Assembly (NCBI RefSeq): GCF_003971065.1
Contig: NZ_RYDV01000001.1
Coordinates: 868,001-932,000, forward strand
DNA from: Candidimonas sp. SYP-B2681
GTDB lineage: Bacteria; Pseudomonadota; Gammaproteobacteria; Burkholderiales; Burkholderiaceae_B
Reading direction: 5' to 3'
DNA: 64,000 nucleotides
Part shown: in pieces, positions 7,668 through 15,697 of the stretch
Layout of the letters: each line of letters starts with the position of its first letter
How positions within the stretch are numbered: position 1 is the stretch's first letter
Program-made: the position numbers and the translations under genes
Notes under the pieces: generated by a model
The model's input: only the letters and a program-made list of their open reading frames with translations
Databases searched by the model: none
Told to the model about the DNA's origin: nothing

Positions 7668-8600
7668 TCAATAGCCTTTGCTGCGTGCCACAACACCAGT
7701 CAGCGGTTCGCCGCGCAAATAACGATTTATTTTTTCGGCCACCTGCTCGATGGATTCTTCGCGCAGACTCGCTGCGGCCACATGAGGCGTAAGGGTTATA
7801 CGGGGGTGTCTCCAGAACGGATGGTCTTGCGGCAGAGGTTCTTGCCGGAAAACATCTAATGTTGCGCCCTGAATATGACCCGAATCCAGAAGTGCCAAAA
7901 GGTCCTCTTCGATTAAATGCTCACCGCGCCCCACGTTGACGATATGCGCATGCGGCTGCAATTCAAGCAAATTCTGACGCGACAATATGCCGCGCGTTTC
8001 GTCGGTGAGCGGTAAGGTATTGATCAGTACCCTGGTGCGACCCAGAAATGCGCTCAGCTGATGCCGGCCGACAAATTGCGCGATGCCTGGCAGGTCGTTG
8101 CCACTACGCGACCACCCCGCAACAGGATAATTGAACGAGGCTAACGTCTGGGCAACCCGAGCGCCCATAACCCCCATCCCCATAACGCCTACGGGCCATT
8201 TTCTTCTATCGATATCAGGTTGCGGAGTCCAGAATTGGGTATTCTGCAATGCTTCGTAAGCGTCGAACTGGCGCGAGGCGCGCAGTAAGGCGTACGCAGC
8301 GTACTCGGCCATTTGAACGGCCATGCCGGCATCTTCCAAGCGCACGATAGGCGTATCGTCTTTTAGCCCAGGCAAGCGGAACAGCGCATCTACACCCGCA
8401 CCCAAATTAAAAATTGCCTCGAGCTTGGATTCGCGTAGAAAAATATCGGCTGGTGGATTCCACACAACAGCAAGCTGGGCTCCAATGGTTGGGCCGTGCT
8501 CGTCCCAGTTTTGAAATTCGGCAGTCGGAACCAGTGCCTGCAAAGGCTTTATCCATGGTTCAGAATCGGTGTCGTGCGCAGAGGCAAAAATAATCTTCAC
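7668..8600 (-). CDS. ghrA: Glyoxylate/hydroxypyruvate reductase A
   Basis: 310 residues, the normal GhrA length. It reduces glyoxylate to glycolate and hydroxypyruvate to glycerate with NAD(P)H. The D-2-hydroxyacid dehydrogenase fold is clear: a nucleotide-binding turn VGVMGMGVMGARVA near residues 137-150, NTLPLTDETRGILS, VNVGRGEHL with the catalytic Arg, TLDVFRQEPLP with the catalytic Glu, and PHVAAAS with the catalytic His near residue 273. It is divergent from the aminotransferase gene, with a short AT-rich spacer between them. A second hydroxyacid dehydrogenase with a glycerate kinase lies 20 kb away, so this organism invests in glyoxylate/glycerate metabolism. Confidence 0.9.
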   Translation of the reverse strand: MKIIFASAHDTDSEPWIKPLQALVPTAEFQNWDEHGPTIGAQLAVVWNPPADIFLRESKLEAIFNLGAGVDALFRLPGLKDDTPIVRLEDAGMAVQMAEYAAYALLRASRQFDAYEALQNTQFWTPQPDIDRRKWPVGVMGMGVMGARVAQTLASFNYPVAGWSRSGNDLPGIAQFVGRHQLSAFLGRTRVLINTLPLTDETRGILSRQNLLELQPHAHIVNVGRGEHLIEEDLLALLDSGHIQGATLDVFRQEPLPQDHPFWRHPRITLTPHVAAASLREESIEQVAEKINRYLRGEPLTGVVARSKGY

Positions 8601-8643
8601 TTCGAGTGGCCAGTATAAGAGTCAAATAAGGGCTTTCAATATA

Positions 8644-8653
8644 TGATATATCA
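8644..8653. promoter_or_regulatory. AT-rich palindrome between ghrA and aminotransferase
   Basis: TGATATATCA is a perfect 10-bp palindrome in the ghrA/aminotransferase divergent spacer. It may be an operator for the GntR regulator encoded directly downstream of the aminotransferase. If so, translation of the aminotransferase starts at 8679 and not at the ATG (8643) that overlaps the palindrome. Inferred only from symmetry and position. Confidence 0.3.
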
Positions 8654-8678
8654 AACTTTTTCCACTTGCGGGATTCCT

Positions 8679-10049
8679 ATGCCGACGACACTATCACCTG
8701 CCCAAAGCCGCGATATTAATTATCAGCTGCATTCGTATACGAACGCTGTTACCCATCAGAAAATCGGGCCGCGCATTATCGAGCGTGGCGAAGGTATCTA
8801 CATTTTCGACGACCAGGGAAATAAATACCTTGAGGCGATGGCGGGGCTTTGGAGCGTGGCAGTGGGATTCGGCGAACCGAGGCTAGTCGAAGCGGCGACC
8901 CGGCAAATGCAGAAACTGCCTTATTACCACACCTTCACGCACAAGTCGCACTCTCCTTCTATCGAACTTGCCGAAAAGCTCGTCGAATACACACAGGGCC
9001 GGATGTCGACCGCGTTTTTTACGAACTCGGGCTCCGAAGCAAACGATACCGTTGTCAAACTGGTGTGGTACTACAACAATGCTCAGCAACGCCCGAATAA
9101 GAAAAAAATCATCTCGCGCAAACGTGGCTACCACGGCGTAACGGTTGCGTCTGCCAGTATGACGGGGTTGCCAGGCAATCATCGTGATTTCGACCTGCCC
9201 TTACCCCAAATGAAACACACGAGTTGCCCTCATTTCTATCGAGAGGGGCTCCCGGGTGAATCCGAAGAAGACTTTGCCACTCGAATGGCGGCCGACCTCG
9301 AAGCACTTATCCTTCAAGAGGGTCCGGAAACCGTCGCGGCTTTTATCGGCGAACCCGTCATGGGTGCTGGCGGCGTCATTATGCCGCCGCGCAGTTATTG
9401 GTCCAAGATTCAGGCCGTTTGCCGAAAATACGACCTTCTGATCATTGCAGACGAAGTTATTACCGGGTTCGGACGCCTAGGCACGCTGTTCGGGTCGGAC
9501 GCATTCGACATCGAACCCGACATCATGGTCCTCTCCAAACAAATAACCTCGTCGTATCAGCCACTGGCTGCCGTTTTACTTAGCCCTCCGGTGGCATCCA
9601 TCATTGCCAGCCATAGCGGAACATTAGGCACCTTCGGCCATGGCTATACGACCAGCGGCCATCCGGTGGCAGCAGCAGTGGCCATCGAGAATCTGAATAT
9701 CATTGAAGAGCGTAACCTGATCGAAAATGCGGCCAGCACCGGCCTTATCATGCAGAAAGCCTTGCGCGAACTTGCTGATCATCCGCTAGTCGGCGAGGTT
9801 CGCGGTATGGGTCTTATTGCGGGAGTCGAACTGGTCGCCGATAAGCAAAGCCGACAGCCTTTTGAACCGTTAGGAAAAGTGGGCGCGGCCGTTTACGAGC
9901 AAGCTCATAACAATGGTTTGATCATCCGCGCCATTCAGGACACCATCGCTTTCTGTCCTCCACTTATCATCACCCCTGCACAGGTCGGCGATATGGTCGA
10001 GCGTTTTCACAAGACCCTGGACGATGTACAACGGACACACGTTGCCTGA
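8679..10049 (+). CDS. Class III (omega) aminotransferase, PLP-dependent
   Basis: About 456 residues from the ATG at 8679 (an in-frame ATG at 8643 would add 12 residues, but these look non-family and overlap a palindrome). Fold type I class III aminotransferase: GSEANDTVVKLVWYYNN (PLP phosphate region), KRGYHGVTVASASMTG, IADEVITGFGRLG with the PLP-binding Asp, and the Schiff-base lysine in LSKQITSSYQPLAA, then GHGYTTSGHPVAAA. These enzymes move amino groups from beta-alanine, polyamines or other omega-amines to pyruvate; the donor cannot be told from sequence. The GntR regulator gene starts at or just inside its end, which suggests a co-transcribed, locally regulated amine-utilisation pair. 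Confidence 0.87.
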   Translation: MPTTLSPAQSRDINYQLHSYTNAVTHQKIGPRIIERGEGIYIFDDQGNKYLEAMAGLWSVAVGFGEPRLVEAATRQMQKLPYYHTFTHKSHSPSIELAEKLVEYTQGRMSTAFFTNSGSEANDTVVKLVWYYNNAQQRPNKKKIISRKRGYHGVTVASASMTGLPGNHRDFDLPLPQMKHTSCPHFYREGLPGESEEDFATRMAADLEALILQEGPETVAAFIGEPVMGAGGVIMPPRSYWSKIQAVCRKYDLLIIADEVITGFGRLGTLFGSDAFDIEPDIMVLSKQITSSYQPLAAVLLSPPVASIIASHSGTLGTFGHGYTTSGHPVAAAVAIENLNIIEERNLIENAASTGLIMQKALRELADHPLVGEVRGMGLIAGVELVADKQSRQPFEPLGKVGAAVYEQAHNNGLIIRAIQDTIAFCPPLIITPAQVGDMVERFHKTLDDVQRTHVA

Positions 10050-10065
10050 TAAGACCGTAGCAGCC

Positions 10066-10719
10066 ATGGTCAATGACCAGTTCGCAAGTCTGGATACCCC
10101 TGCTCTATTGCAGGAACAGGTATACCGGCAAATAACAGAAAAGCTGATCACCGGGGAGTTGCGCCCAGGTGAACCCCTGGTAATACGCAAGTTATCTGAA
10201 GCCATGGGCACCAGTCCCATGCCGGTACGGGATGCATTGCAGCGCCTGGCCGCTCTAGGCGTTCTGGTCGGCAAACGGACTTTATGCGTTCCGCACCTAT
10301 CGACACGCGAGCTTGCCGATATCCGAGATATCCGGCTAACGCTCGAAGGGTTGGCGCTCGTCCGAGCAGTGCAATATGCAGATGACGCCAGTATTGCCGG
10401 TCTTGGTGTACATTTTCGGAAAATGGAAAAAGCTGCTCGTCAGAACAACCTTCATCACTTCTTGCGAGCCAATGCCTACTTCCACCTGCACATCGTGCAC
10501 TTGGCTGCGTCGCCTGTCCTTACAGGCATCATCGAGCCCTTGTGGTTGCGCCTCGGGCCAGCCATTAAACTGACTTCCCAAGAACTACAGCAACTTCATC
10601 TGACTCTTCCTGTCCATCGCAAAATACTCGACGCGCTCATCGCCCGTGATTTGGCAGCAGCTCAACAAGCGTTAGCTGAAGACATTCTCGATAGTTTCGG
10701 CTCGCTTGTCGACCTGTAA
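10066..10719 (+). CDS. GntR-family regulator (FadR/FCD subfamily)
   Basis: 217 residues from the ATG at 10066; an earlier ATG at 10024 overlaps the aminotransferase end and would add 14 residues. The N-terminal winged helix-turn-helix is clear (LLQEQVYRQITEKLITGELR, PGEPLVIRKLSEAMGTSPMP, VRDALQRLAALG). The C-terminal FCD domain holds DIRDIRLTLEGLALVRAV, and the metal/ligand-binding histidines are represented by FLRANAYFHLHIVHLA and HRKILDALIARDLAAAQ. FCD regulators usually repress a neighbouring catabolic gene until its organic-acid substrate appears; here the likely target is the adjacent aminotransferase, possibly also ghrA. The ribosome site is weak at either start. Confidence 0.85.
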   Translation: MVNDQFASLDTPALLQEQVYRQITEKLITGELRPGEPLVIRKLSEAMGTSPMPVRDALQRLAALGVLVGKRTLCVPHLSTRELADIRDIRLTLEGLALVRAVQYADDASIAGLGVHFRKMEKAARQNNLHHFLRANAYFHLHIVHLAASPVLTGIIEPLWLRLGPAIKLTSQELQQLHLTLPVHRKILDALIARDLAAAQQALAEDILDSFGSLVDL

Positions 10720-10821
10720 AAGCCATAGCAGGCACACCAGTTGCTGAAGCTGATATGCCTCCGACGCAGTTACACATTCGTCAAGCGCGTCCGGACGCTT
10801 AAGCCACTTCAGGAGATGTAA

Positions 10822-11190
10822 ATGAGAAAATTCGCACCGATATTCAGCGCCCTTGCACTTTGTGCCGCTGTGGTCTCAGTTCAGGCGCAAACCGCCGGCA
10901 CACCAGCGATGACCAAAGAACAAATCAACGCAAGATACGATGCCGACATGAAGCGTTGCGATAGTATGAAAGGCAACGATAAAGATGTGTGCCAGAAACA
11001 GGCCAAGGCAACGCGAGAGGAACAAAAGGCTGATGCCAAACAAGCCAAAGAGAATGCAGAGAGCCGCCACGATGCCAATAAAGAAAAAATGGAAGCCGAA
11101 TATAAAGTCGCAAAGGAAAAGTGCGATGCATTGTCCGGCGATGCGAAGGATCAATGTGTAGCAAACGCGAAAACACGCTACAACCAATAA
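10822..11190 (+). CDS. Small exported protein with two Cys-containing repeats
   Basis: 122 residues. A signal peptide (MRKFAPIFSALALCAAVVSV then QAQ, cleavage near residue 22) precedes a highly charged Lys/Ala/Asp/Glu-rich helical chain. Two copies of one unit are visible: RYDADMKRCDSMKGNDKDVC and EYKVAKEKCDALSGDAKDQC, each with the pattern CDxxxGxxKDxC followed by an AK-rich stretch. The middle (QKADAKQAKENAESRHDANK-like composition) should be helical. The protein is predicted periplasmic. Homologues are common in Burkholderiales as hypothetical or TolA-like proteins of unknown function. The ribosome site (CAGGAGATGTAA) decides the start. A perfect 12-bp palindrome (GCGTCCGGACGC, 10787-10798) lies just upstream. 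Confidence 0.8.
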   Translation: MRKFAPIFSALALCAAVVSVQAQTAGTPAMTKEQINARYDADMKRCDSMKGNDKDVCQKQAKATREEQKADAKQAKENAESRHDANKEKMEAEYKVAKEKCDALSGDAKDQCVANAKTRYNQ

Positions 11191-11227
11191 AATTTCGGCA
11201 TACCTACTTCATTGGTTCATGGAATCC

Positions 11228-11268
11228 GCCGCCGGCGCGTTATGCGAGAGCATAGCTGCGCCGGCGGC
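11228..11268 (+). terminator. Strong GC hairpin between the exported protein and cbpA
   Basis: Arms GCCGCCGGCGC (11228-11238) and GCGCCGGCGGC (11258-11268) pair perfectly over 11 bp. The loop itself contains TATGC-gaga-GCATA. The result is a long hairpin. No T-run follows on the + strand, so it may be a Rho-assisted terminator or an mRNA 3' stabiliser rather than a classic intrinsic terminator. Confidence 0.5.
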
Positions 11269-11305
11269 GCCCACAAAGGTTCTATTGACAGAACGCACAG
11301 GCTCA

Positions 11306-11333
11306 TTGACACTCTGACTGGTGTGGGTAATTA
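11306..11333 (+). promoter_or_regulatory. Candidate sigma-70 promoter of cbpA
   Basis: TTGACA (11306-11311), a 16-base spacer and TAATTA (11328-11333) lie 18 bases before the cbpA start. The -35 box is a perfect match, the -10 box four of six. Transcription would begin near 11340, leaving a very short leader with CAGGAA as ribosome site. Confidence 0.5.
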
Positions 11334-11351
11334 GGCTTTTTCAGGAAACTG

Positions 11352-12299
11352 ATGAAATACGTTGATTACTACAAAGTTCTGGGTGTTGAACGCAACGCCT
11401 CACTCGCGGACATAAAGAAGGCCTACCGCAAACTGGCCCATAAGTATCACCCTGACGTCTCCAAAGGGGATAATTCTGAAGAAAAATTCAAGGATATCGC
11501 TGAGGCCTATGCAACGCTCAAAGACCCCGAGAAGCGTGCTGCATACGATGAACTAGGTCGCCACTCCCAAGGCGAAGAATTTGTTCCGCCGCGCCAATGG
11601 CAACAACATTTTCACGAAAACGCTGCTGATTTTTCAGATGTCGACCTTTCTGACTTACTCGCAGCGTTTGCTGCAGCGCAACACGCGGAACGGCGTGGGC
11701 GAGCGCCGCCCCCTACTAAGGGCCCTGATTATGAAGTCCAGGTTACGGTAACGCTCGAGCAGATATATCGCGGCGCCGAAACCGAAATCACCGTATCGGT
11801 ACCCGAGTACGATGTAAATGGGCTCCTGCACCGAGGCCCAAGAACCTTCCGGATTCACATCCCTAAAGGCGCCTCTGACGGACAGCGCTTACGCTTACCA
11901 GAAAAGGGCGGATCCGGCTTGCGCGGAGGCAAGTCTGGCGACCTGTATATTGTTATGAGCATAGAGCCTCACAAGCTTTACCGAGTAAGTGGCAATGATC
12001 TGTACATAGACTTACCGCTCACGCCTTGGGAGGCGGCATTGGGCGCCAAAGTAAAAATACCCACGCTTGGCGGCCCGGTAGAGATGACGATACCGCCCGG
12101 TACCGTCTCGGACCGGAAACTACGGCTGAACAAACGTGGCCTTCCCGCGGCGAACGGCGTCCAGGGCGATCTGTATGCGGTTGTGCGCATAGAAGTGCCA
12201 AAGACACTGACCGCACGTGAACGTGAATTGTTCTCAGAACTTGCCAAAGCATCAAAATTCGATCCTCGCGCACGCCTGTACGCAGGAGCTGTCTCATGA
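11352..12299 (+). CDS. cbpA: Curved DNA-binding protein CbpA (DnaJ-class co-chaperone)
   Basis: 315 residues, normal for CbpA. The J-domain is at residues 1-70 (DYYKVLGVERNASLADIKKA, then YHPDVSKGDNSEEKF) with the HPD motif that stimulates DnaK ATPase. A short linker with HFHENAADFSDVDLSDLLAA follows, then the two C-terminal substrate-binding beta domains (YEVQVTVTLEQIYRGAETEI, IPKGASDGQRLRLPEKGGSG). There is no zinc-finger domain, which separates it from DnaJ. CbpA binds curved DNA in the nucleoid and works with DnaK in stationary phase. Its stop codon overlaps the cbpM start by four bases (ATGA), so it is translationally coupled to its modulator. Confidence 0.93.
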   Translation: MKYVDYYKVLGVERNASLADIKKAYRKLAHKYHPDVSKGDNSEEKFKDIAEAYATLKDPEKRAAYDELGRHSQGEEFVPPRQWQQHFHENAADFSDVDLSDLLAAFAAAQHAERRGRAPPPTKGPDYEVQVTVTLEQIYRGAETEITVSVPEYDVNGLLHRGPRTFRIHIPKGASDGQRLRLPEKGGSGLRGGKSGDLYIVMSIEPHKLYRVSGNDLYIDLPLTPWEAALGAKVKIPTLGGPVEMTIPPGTVSDRKLRLNKRGLPAANGVQGDLYAVVRIEVPKTLTARERELFSELAKASKFDPRARLYAGAVS

Positions 12300-12619
12300 T
12301 TATTCATATCACGGAAAGCGTATGGCTGGATGCGAACGACATGTGTTCGTTTGAGCATCTGGTGCAGGTCTCCGGCCTGACCAATGATAATCTGTTAGAT
12401 CTCATCGATGCCGGCGTCATCAAGCCCGCTAACGACGACCCGGCCAATTATTCCTTTCCTGTAAGCTGCATTGTGCTGGCTCGAACGGCGCGCCGACTGC
12501 GGGACGACTTCGAACTCGACTCGGAAGGCCTTGCATTAGCAGTCAATCTATTGCAGCGAATAGAAGCGCTACAGTCCGAGCTACATGAATTGCGGGCAAA
12601 ATTCGCCAAGAACCCATGA
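12296..12619 (+). CDS. cbpM: Chaperone modulator CbpM
   Basis: 107 residues. A MerR-like small protein that binds the J-domain of CbpA and inhibits both its co-chaperone and DNA-binding activity. The chain has the expected layout: an N-terminal region with WLDANDMCSFEHLVQVSGL, a helix-turn-helix-like part LLDLIDAGVIKP, a strand-helix region and a C-terminal amphipathic coiled helix LALAVNLLQRIEALQSELHE. The ATGA overlap with cbpA and the pairwise occurrence in other proteobacteria support the assignment. Confidence 0.9.
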   Translation: MIIHITESVWLDANDMCSFEHLVQVSGLTNDNLLDLIDAGVIKPANDDPANYSFPVSCIVLARTARRLRDDFELDSEGLALAVNLLQRIEALQSELHELRAKFAKNP

Positions 12620-12626
12620 AGTTTCA

Positions 12627-12655
12627 GATCGACCGTCGCTGTTATAGGGTCGATC
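12627..12655 (+). terminator. Hairpin after cbpM
   Basis: GATCGACC (12627-12634) and GGTCGATC (12648-12655) form an 8-bp perfect stem with a 13-base loop, starting 8 bases after the cbpM stop. No T-run follows. Position suggests the end of the cbpAM transcript. Confidence 0.45.
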
Positions 12656-12695
12656 CGCCCTACCCTTGCCATCCTAATTTTCTCCGGAGCCAACT

Positions 12696-13244
12696 ATGAG
12701 CCAATACCAAATTGCAGTGATTATCGGCAGCCTTCGTAAAGATTCGTATAACCGCAAGTTAGCTAACGCCTTAGTCAAGCTGGCACCGCCCGAGTTCTCC
12801 TTCAAACAATTGGAGATTGGCGATTTGCCCCTGTATAACCAGGACGACGATGCCAATCAGGCCCCATCGGTTCAACGGCTCAAAAGCGAAATCTCGGCAT
12901 CGCAAGGCCTCCTATTTGTCACGCCAGAATACAACCGCTCCATTCCCGGCGTATTGAAGAACGCGCTTGACAATGCATCCCGACCTTATGGCCATAGCGC
13001 TTGGGCAGGCAAACCAGCCGGCGTCATTGGCGCATCGGTCGGAACTATTGGCACTGCTGTGGCACAACAAAACCTGCGCACCATCCTTGCCTATCTTGAC
13101 GTTCCCACACTGGGGCAGCCTGAAGCATTCATCCATGCGAAGGAAGGTTTGTTTGACGATGCCGGAAACATTGGTGGCGGTAGCAGAGAATTTCTGCAGG
13201 GCTGGATGGATGCGTATGTTGCCTGGGTACAAAAGCATGCATAA
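12696..13244 (+). CDS. NADPH-dependent FMN reductase (ChrR/YieF-like)
   Basis: 182 residues, flavodoxin-like fold. The FMN phosphate loop is GSLRKDSYNRKLANAL near residues 11-26; the second flavin-contact motif is TPEYNRSIPGVLKNALDNAS (around 75-95), diagnostic of the NADPH-dependent FMN reductase family that includes ChrR/YieF and azoreductases. These soluble enzymes make obligate two-electron reductions of quinones, chromate or azo dyes and so limit radical formation. It is preceded by a good ribosome site (TCTCCGGAGCC region) and stands alone between cbpM and acylphosphatase. Confidence 0.88.
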   Translation: MSQYQIAVIIGSLRKDSYNRKLANALVKLAPPEFSFKQLEIGDLPLYNQDDDANQAPSVQRLKSEISASQGLLFVTPEYNRSIPGVLKNALDNASRPYGHSAWAGKPAGVIGASVGTIGTAVAQQNLRTILAYLDVPTLGQPEAFIHAKEGLFDDAGNIGGGSREFLQGWMDAYVAWVQKHA

Positions 13245-13328
13245 GATTTTCAAGTCGGCAACTGCACTCGCCCGGAGGTTGCATCCAAGTAAAGTCGGCT
13301 AACGCCGGCGCCAGTTACACGATCAACA

Positions 13329-13625
13329 TCAAAACTGTTCAAAGTGATCAAAATACCGCTCCGTGATCTCTTCATGGCTGGTCACATCACGAACGCGGGC
13401 GCCCGGCGGCCCCACATGCAACCATGACAGCATTCTATCCACCTGGTCGTGGGGACCTTGAAGCAACGCTTCGACGGACCCGTCGTCGGCATTACGGACC
13501 CAACCCGTCACGCCTATCAGGTGAGCATGGCGCACGGTGGCAATGCGAAAGCCCACTCCCTGCACGCGGCCCGTTATTTTTACCCGGATCGTGTCCATGT
13601 GCTTATCGCGATGTAGCTTTTTCAT
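13329..13625 (-). CDS. acyP: Acylphosphatase
   Basis: Up to 98 residues; the ATG at 13598 (MDTIRVKITGRVQGVGFR) gives the usual ~89-residue size and is an equally good start. Acylphosphatase hydrolyses carboxyl-phosphate anhydrides such as acetyl phosphate. The active-site loop GRVQGVGFR holds the phosphate-binding Arg, and GWVRNADDGSVEALLQGP holds the catalytic Asn. The protein is cytosolic. It is convergent with the FMN reductase and 47 bp downstream of the GH15 gene on the same strand. Confidence 0.9.
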   Translation of the reverse strand: MKKLHRDKHMDTIRVKITGRVQGVGFRIATVRHAHLIGVTGWVRNADDGSVEALLQGPHDQVDRMLSWLHVGPPGARVRDVTSHEEITERYFDHFEQF

Positions 13626-13672
13626 AGGTATGAACCCGTTATTAGCGACCGTAATTATGGCACGTACACTGC

Positions 13673-15508
13673 TCAGGAATTATTGTTGAACAGGCTGGCT
13701 TGAGCCGCAGGTTCTGGGTGAGCACGTTTTTGTGCCGGGGCTTTTGTACGATAGAGGTTAAGTGCGGTATTAATGATACCCACATGGCTGAACGCCTGGG
13801 GAAAGTTGCCCAGCATGCGACGCTCATGTGGATCGTATTGCTCGGCCAGCAAACCGACATCGTTGCACAAACTGGCCAGGCGTTCGAATAGCGCGCGCGC
13901 ATCGTCGTCGCGTCCCAACAGCACGTATACGTCCGCCAACCAGAAAGAACATACCAGAAAGGTCCCTTCCCCTGGAGGCAGGCCATCCAGTCGCGCCTCG
14001 CTGTCGTAACGCAATAGCAAACCGTCGCGCATAAGGCGTTTTTCAATCGCTGCCACGGTTCCCAATACGCGTGGGTCTTCGGGAGGCAAGAACCCTGTTA
14101 AGGCTATTTGCAATAGACTCGCGTCCAGACATGTAGAACCGTAATGCTGCACAAAGCTGCCCAGTTCCGCATTGAATCCCTGGGCGCAAACCTCGGCATG
14201 AATCTCATCGGCAATGCGTCGGCAATTGTCTGAAAACTCGCGGCCGTTTTTCATTGATCCTGCCACAATGGATATACGGTCAAATGCGACCCAAGCCATC
14301 ACCTTTGAATGAGTAAAATGCTGTTTGGCCGCACGAATTTCCCAGATTCCTTCATCGGGTTCCCGCCAGGCTTTTTCAAGAAATGGAACGATAACCTCGG
14401 CGATGGCTTCGATGCGTGGATGGGGTGGCAAATGGCCCTCAATTGCCTGTGCCATGGCGTCGGCCACCTCGCCATATACGTCGAGCTGGGTCTGTTTCGC
14501 CGCAGCGTTTCCTATGCGGACTGGCTGCGAATTTTCGTAACCCGGCAGCCAAGGCAGTTCGTATTCCGGTAATCGGCGTTCCCCGCCCAGACCGTACATG
14601 ATTTGCATTTGATCTGCATTGCCCGCCACAGATCTTGAAAGCCAGTCCCGCCACGACCGCGCCTCTTCGAAATAGCCCAGGCTCATGAACGCGAGCAAGG
14701 TCATGGTCGCATCGCGCAGCCAACAATAGCGATAATCCCAGTTGCGTTGGCCGCCCAATTTTTCAGGCAGCGAGGTGGTTACTGCGGCCACAATACCGCC
14801 CGTAGGCAGATAGGTGAGCGCCTTCAGGGTCAGAAGCGATCGCTTTACCAGCCCGGACCATCGGCCGACATCTGGACATCGACTGGAGAATTCGTGCCAG
14901 AAGTATTCGGTTTCAGCGAGTGCCGCCGCAGCATCGAAAGGGTCCGCCACCCTTTCATGTGAGGGTTGGTGCGAAAGCGTAAAGAGCTGATGCTCGCCTT
15001 CCGTCACCGTGAAGCTGGAGGTGGTTTTCTCGCCGTGTCCTTCAAGGGGAGTCGCGCAGCGCAATACCAACAGTTCGGGTCCCGCCACGGCGGTCAATGT
15101 TTGGGTGTGATGCGTTTCTACCCAAGGAACGCTGCGCCCGTAGTCGAAACGAATAAGCAGGTCCATATCGAAACGCACCACCCCCTTTAGCCCCACCACC
15201 ATCCGGACCACGCTTGAATGGGTAAAAGTGGAAGGCATGAAATCGATAAGGGTCGCAACGCCATCGTCAGTGGTGAACGTCGTTTCAAGGATCAACGTGC
15301 CGTCACGATACGCCCGGGTAATATTGCGCACTGGTGCAGCAGGGGCTATTTGCCAGCGACCATTCTCAGGAGTCCCCAACAACGCGGCAAAACAGGCACC
15401 GGCATCGAAGCGGGGAAAACACAGCCAGTCTATAGAACCTTCTTTAGAGACCAGCGCGGCCGTTCGACAATTTCCTATCAAGGCGTAGTCTTCGATCCGG
15501 GTTGCCAT
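13673..15508 (-). CDS. GH15 glycoside hydrolase (glucoamylase/trehalase-like)
   Basis: 611 residues, normal for bacterial GH15 proteins. The N-terminal beta-sandwich begins IEDYALIGNCRTAALVSKEG, SIDWLCFPRFDAGACFAALL. The catalytic (alpha/alpha)6 barrel holds RNWDYRYCWLRDATMTLLAF, then DEGIWEIRAAKQHFTHSKVM with the likely acid Glu, and a late EGTFLVCSFWLADVYVLLG segment with the second Glu. Members cleave terminal glucose from alpha-glucans, and some are trehalases. No signal peptide, so it acts on intracellular glucan or trehalose. It is divergent from the universal stress protein gene, and the zwf-gnd pair lies just beyond, so the glucose released could enter the pentose-phosphate route. Confidence 0.88.
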   Translation of the reverse strand: MATRIEDYALIGNCRTAALVSKEGSIDWLCFPRFDAGACFAALLGTPENGRWQIAPAAPVRNITRAYRDGTLILETTFTTDDGVATLIDFMPSTFTHSSVVRMVVGLKGVVRFDMDLLIRFDYGRSVPWVETHHTQTLTAVAGPELLVLRCATPLEGHGEKTTSSFTVTEGEHQLFTLSHQPSHERVADPFDAAAALAETEYFWHEFSSRCPDVGRWSGLVKRSLLTLKALTYLPTGGIVAAVTTSLPEKLGGQRNWDYRYCWLRDATMTLLAFMSLGYFEEARSWRDWLSRSVAGNADQMQIMYGLGGERRLPEYELPWLPGYENSQPVRIGNAAAKQTQLDVYGEVADAMAQAIEGHLPPHPRIEAIAEVIVPFLEKAWREPDEGIWEIRAAKQHFTHSKVMAWVAFDRISIVAGSMKNGREFSDNCRRIADEIHAEVCAQGFNAELGSFVQHYGSTCLDASLLQIALTGFLPPEDPRVLGTVAAIEKRLMRDGLLLRYDSEARLDGLPPGEGTFLVCSFWLADVYVLLGRDDDARALFERLASLCNDVGLLAEQYDPHERRMLGNFPQAFSHVGIINTALNLYRTKAPAQKRAHPEPAAQASLFNNNS

Positions 15509-15584
15509 AACTATCCATGTAAAATGACGCTGCCCTGAGTAGCAGGGTTTCTGAACAGCTAAATCGCCAGGTTGACCGTGTTTC

Positions 15585-15598
15585 TTGATTTAGATCAA
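15585..15598. promoter_or_regulatory. FNR/Anr box upstream of the universal stress gene
   Basis: TTGAT-ttag-ATCAA is an exact match to the FNR consensus (TTGATnnnnATCAA). A -10-like TAATAT sits at 15620-15625, which puts transcription start near 15633. The box centre (15591.5) is then at -41.5, the classic class II activation position. The next gene on the + strand is the universal stress gene at 15698. Confidence 0.8.
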
Positions 15599-15697
15599 GC
15601 CACGTATTACTGTGTCTTCTAATATAAAGCAGCCGCCTCTGTTATGCCACTCATGCAGCACAGACGCGTTGCTCAAATAACTCCCAATGAGGCATCC

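Noticed and set aside
10787-10798. Perfect 12-bp palindrome GCGTCCGGACGC upstream of the small exported protein
   Set aside because: Not matched to any known regulator, GC-rich and short; not listed as a separate feature and mentioned only under the gene.
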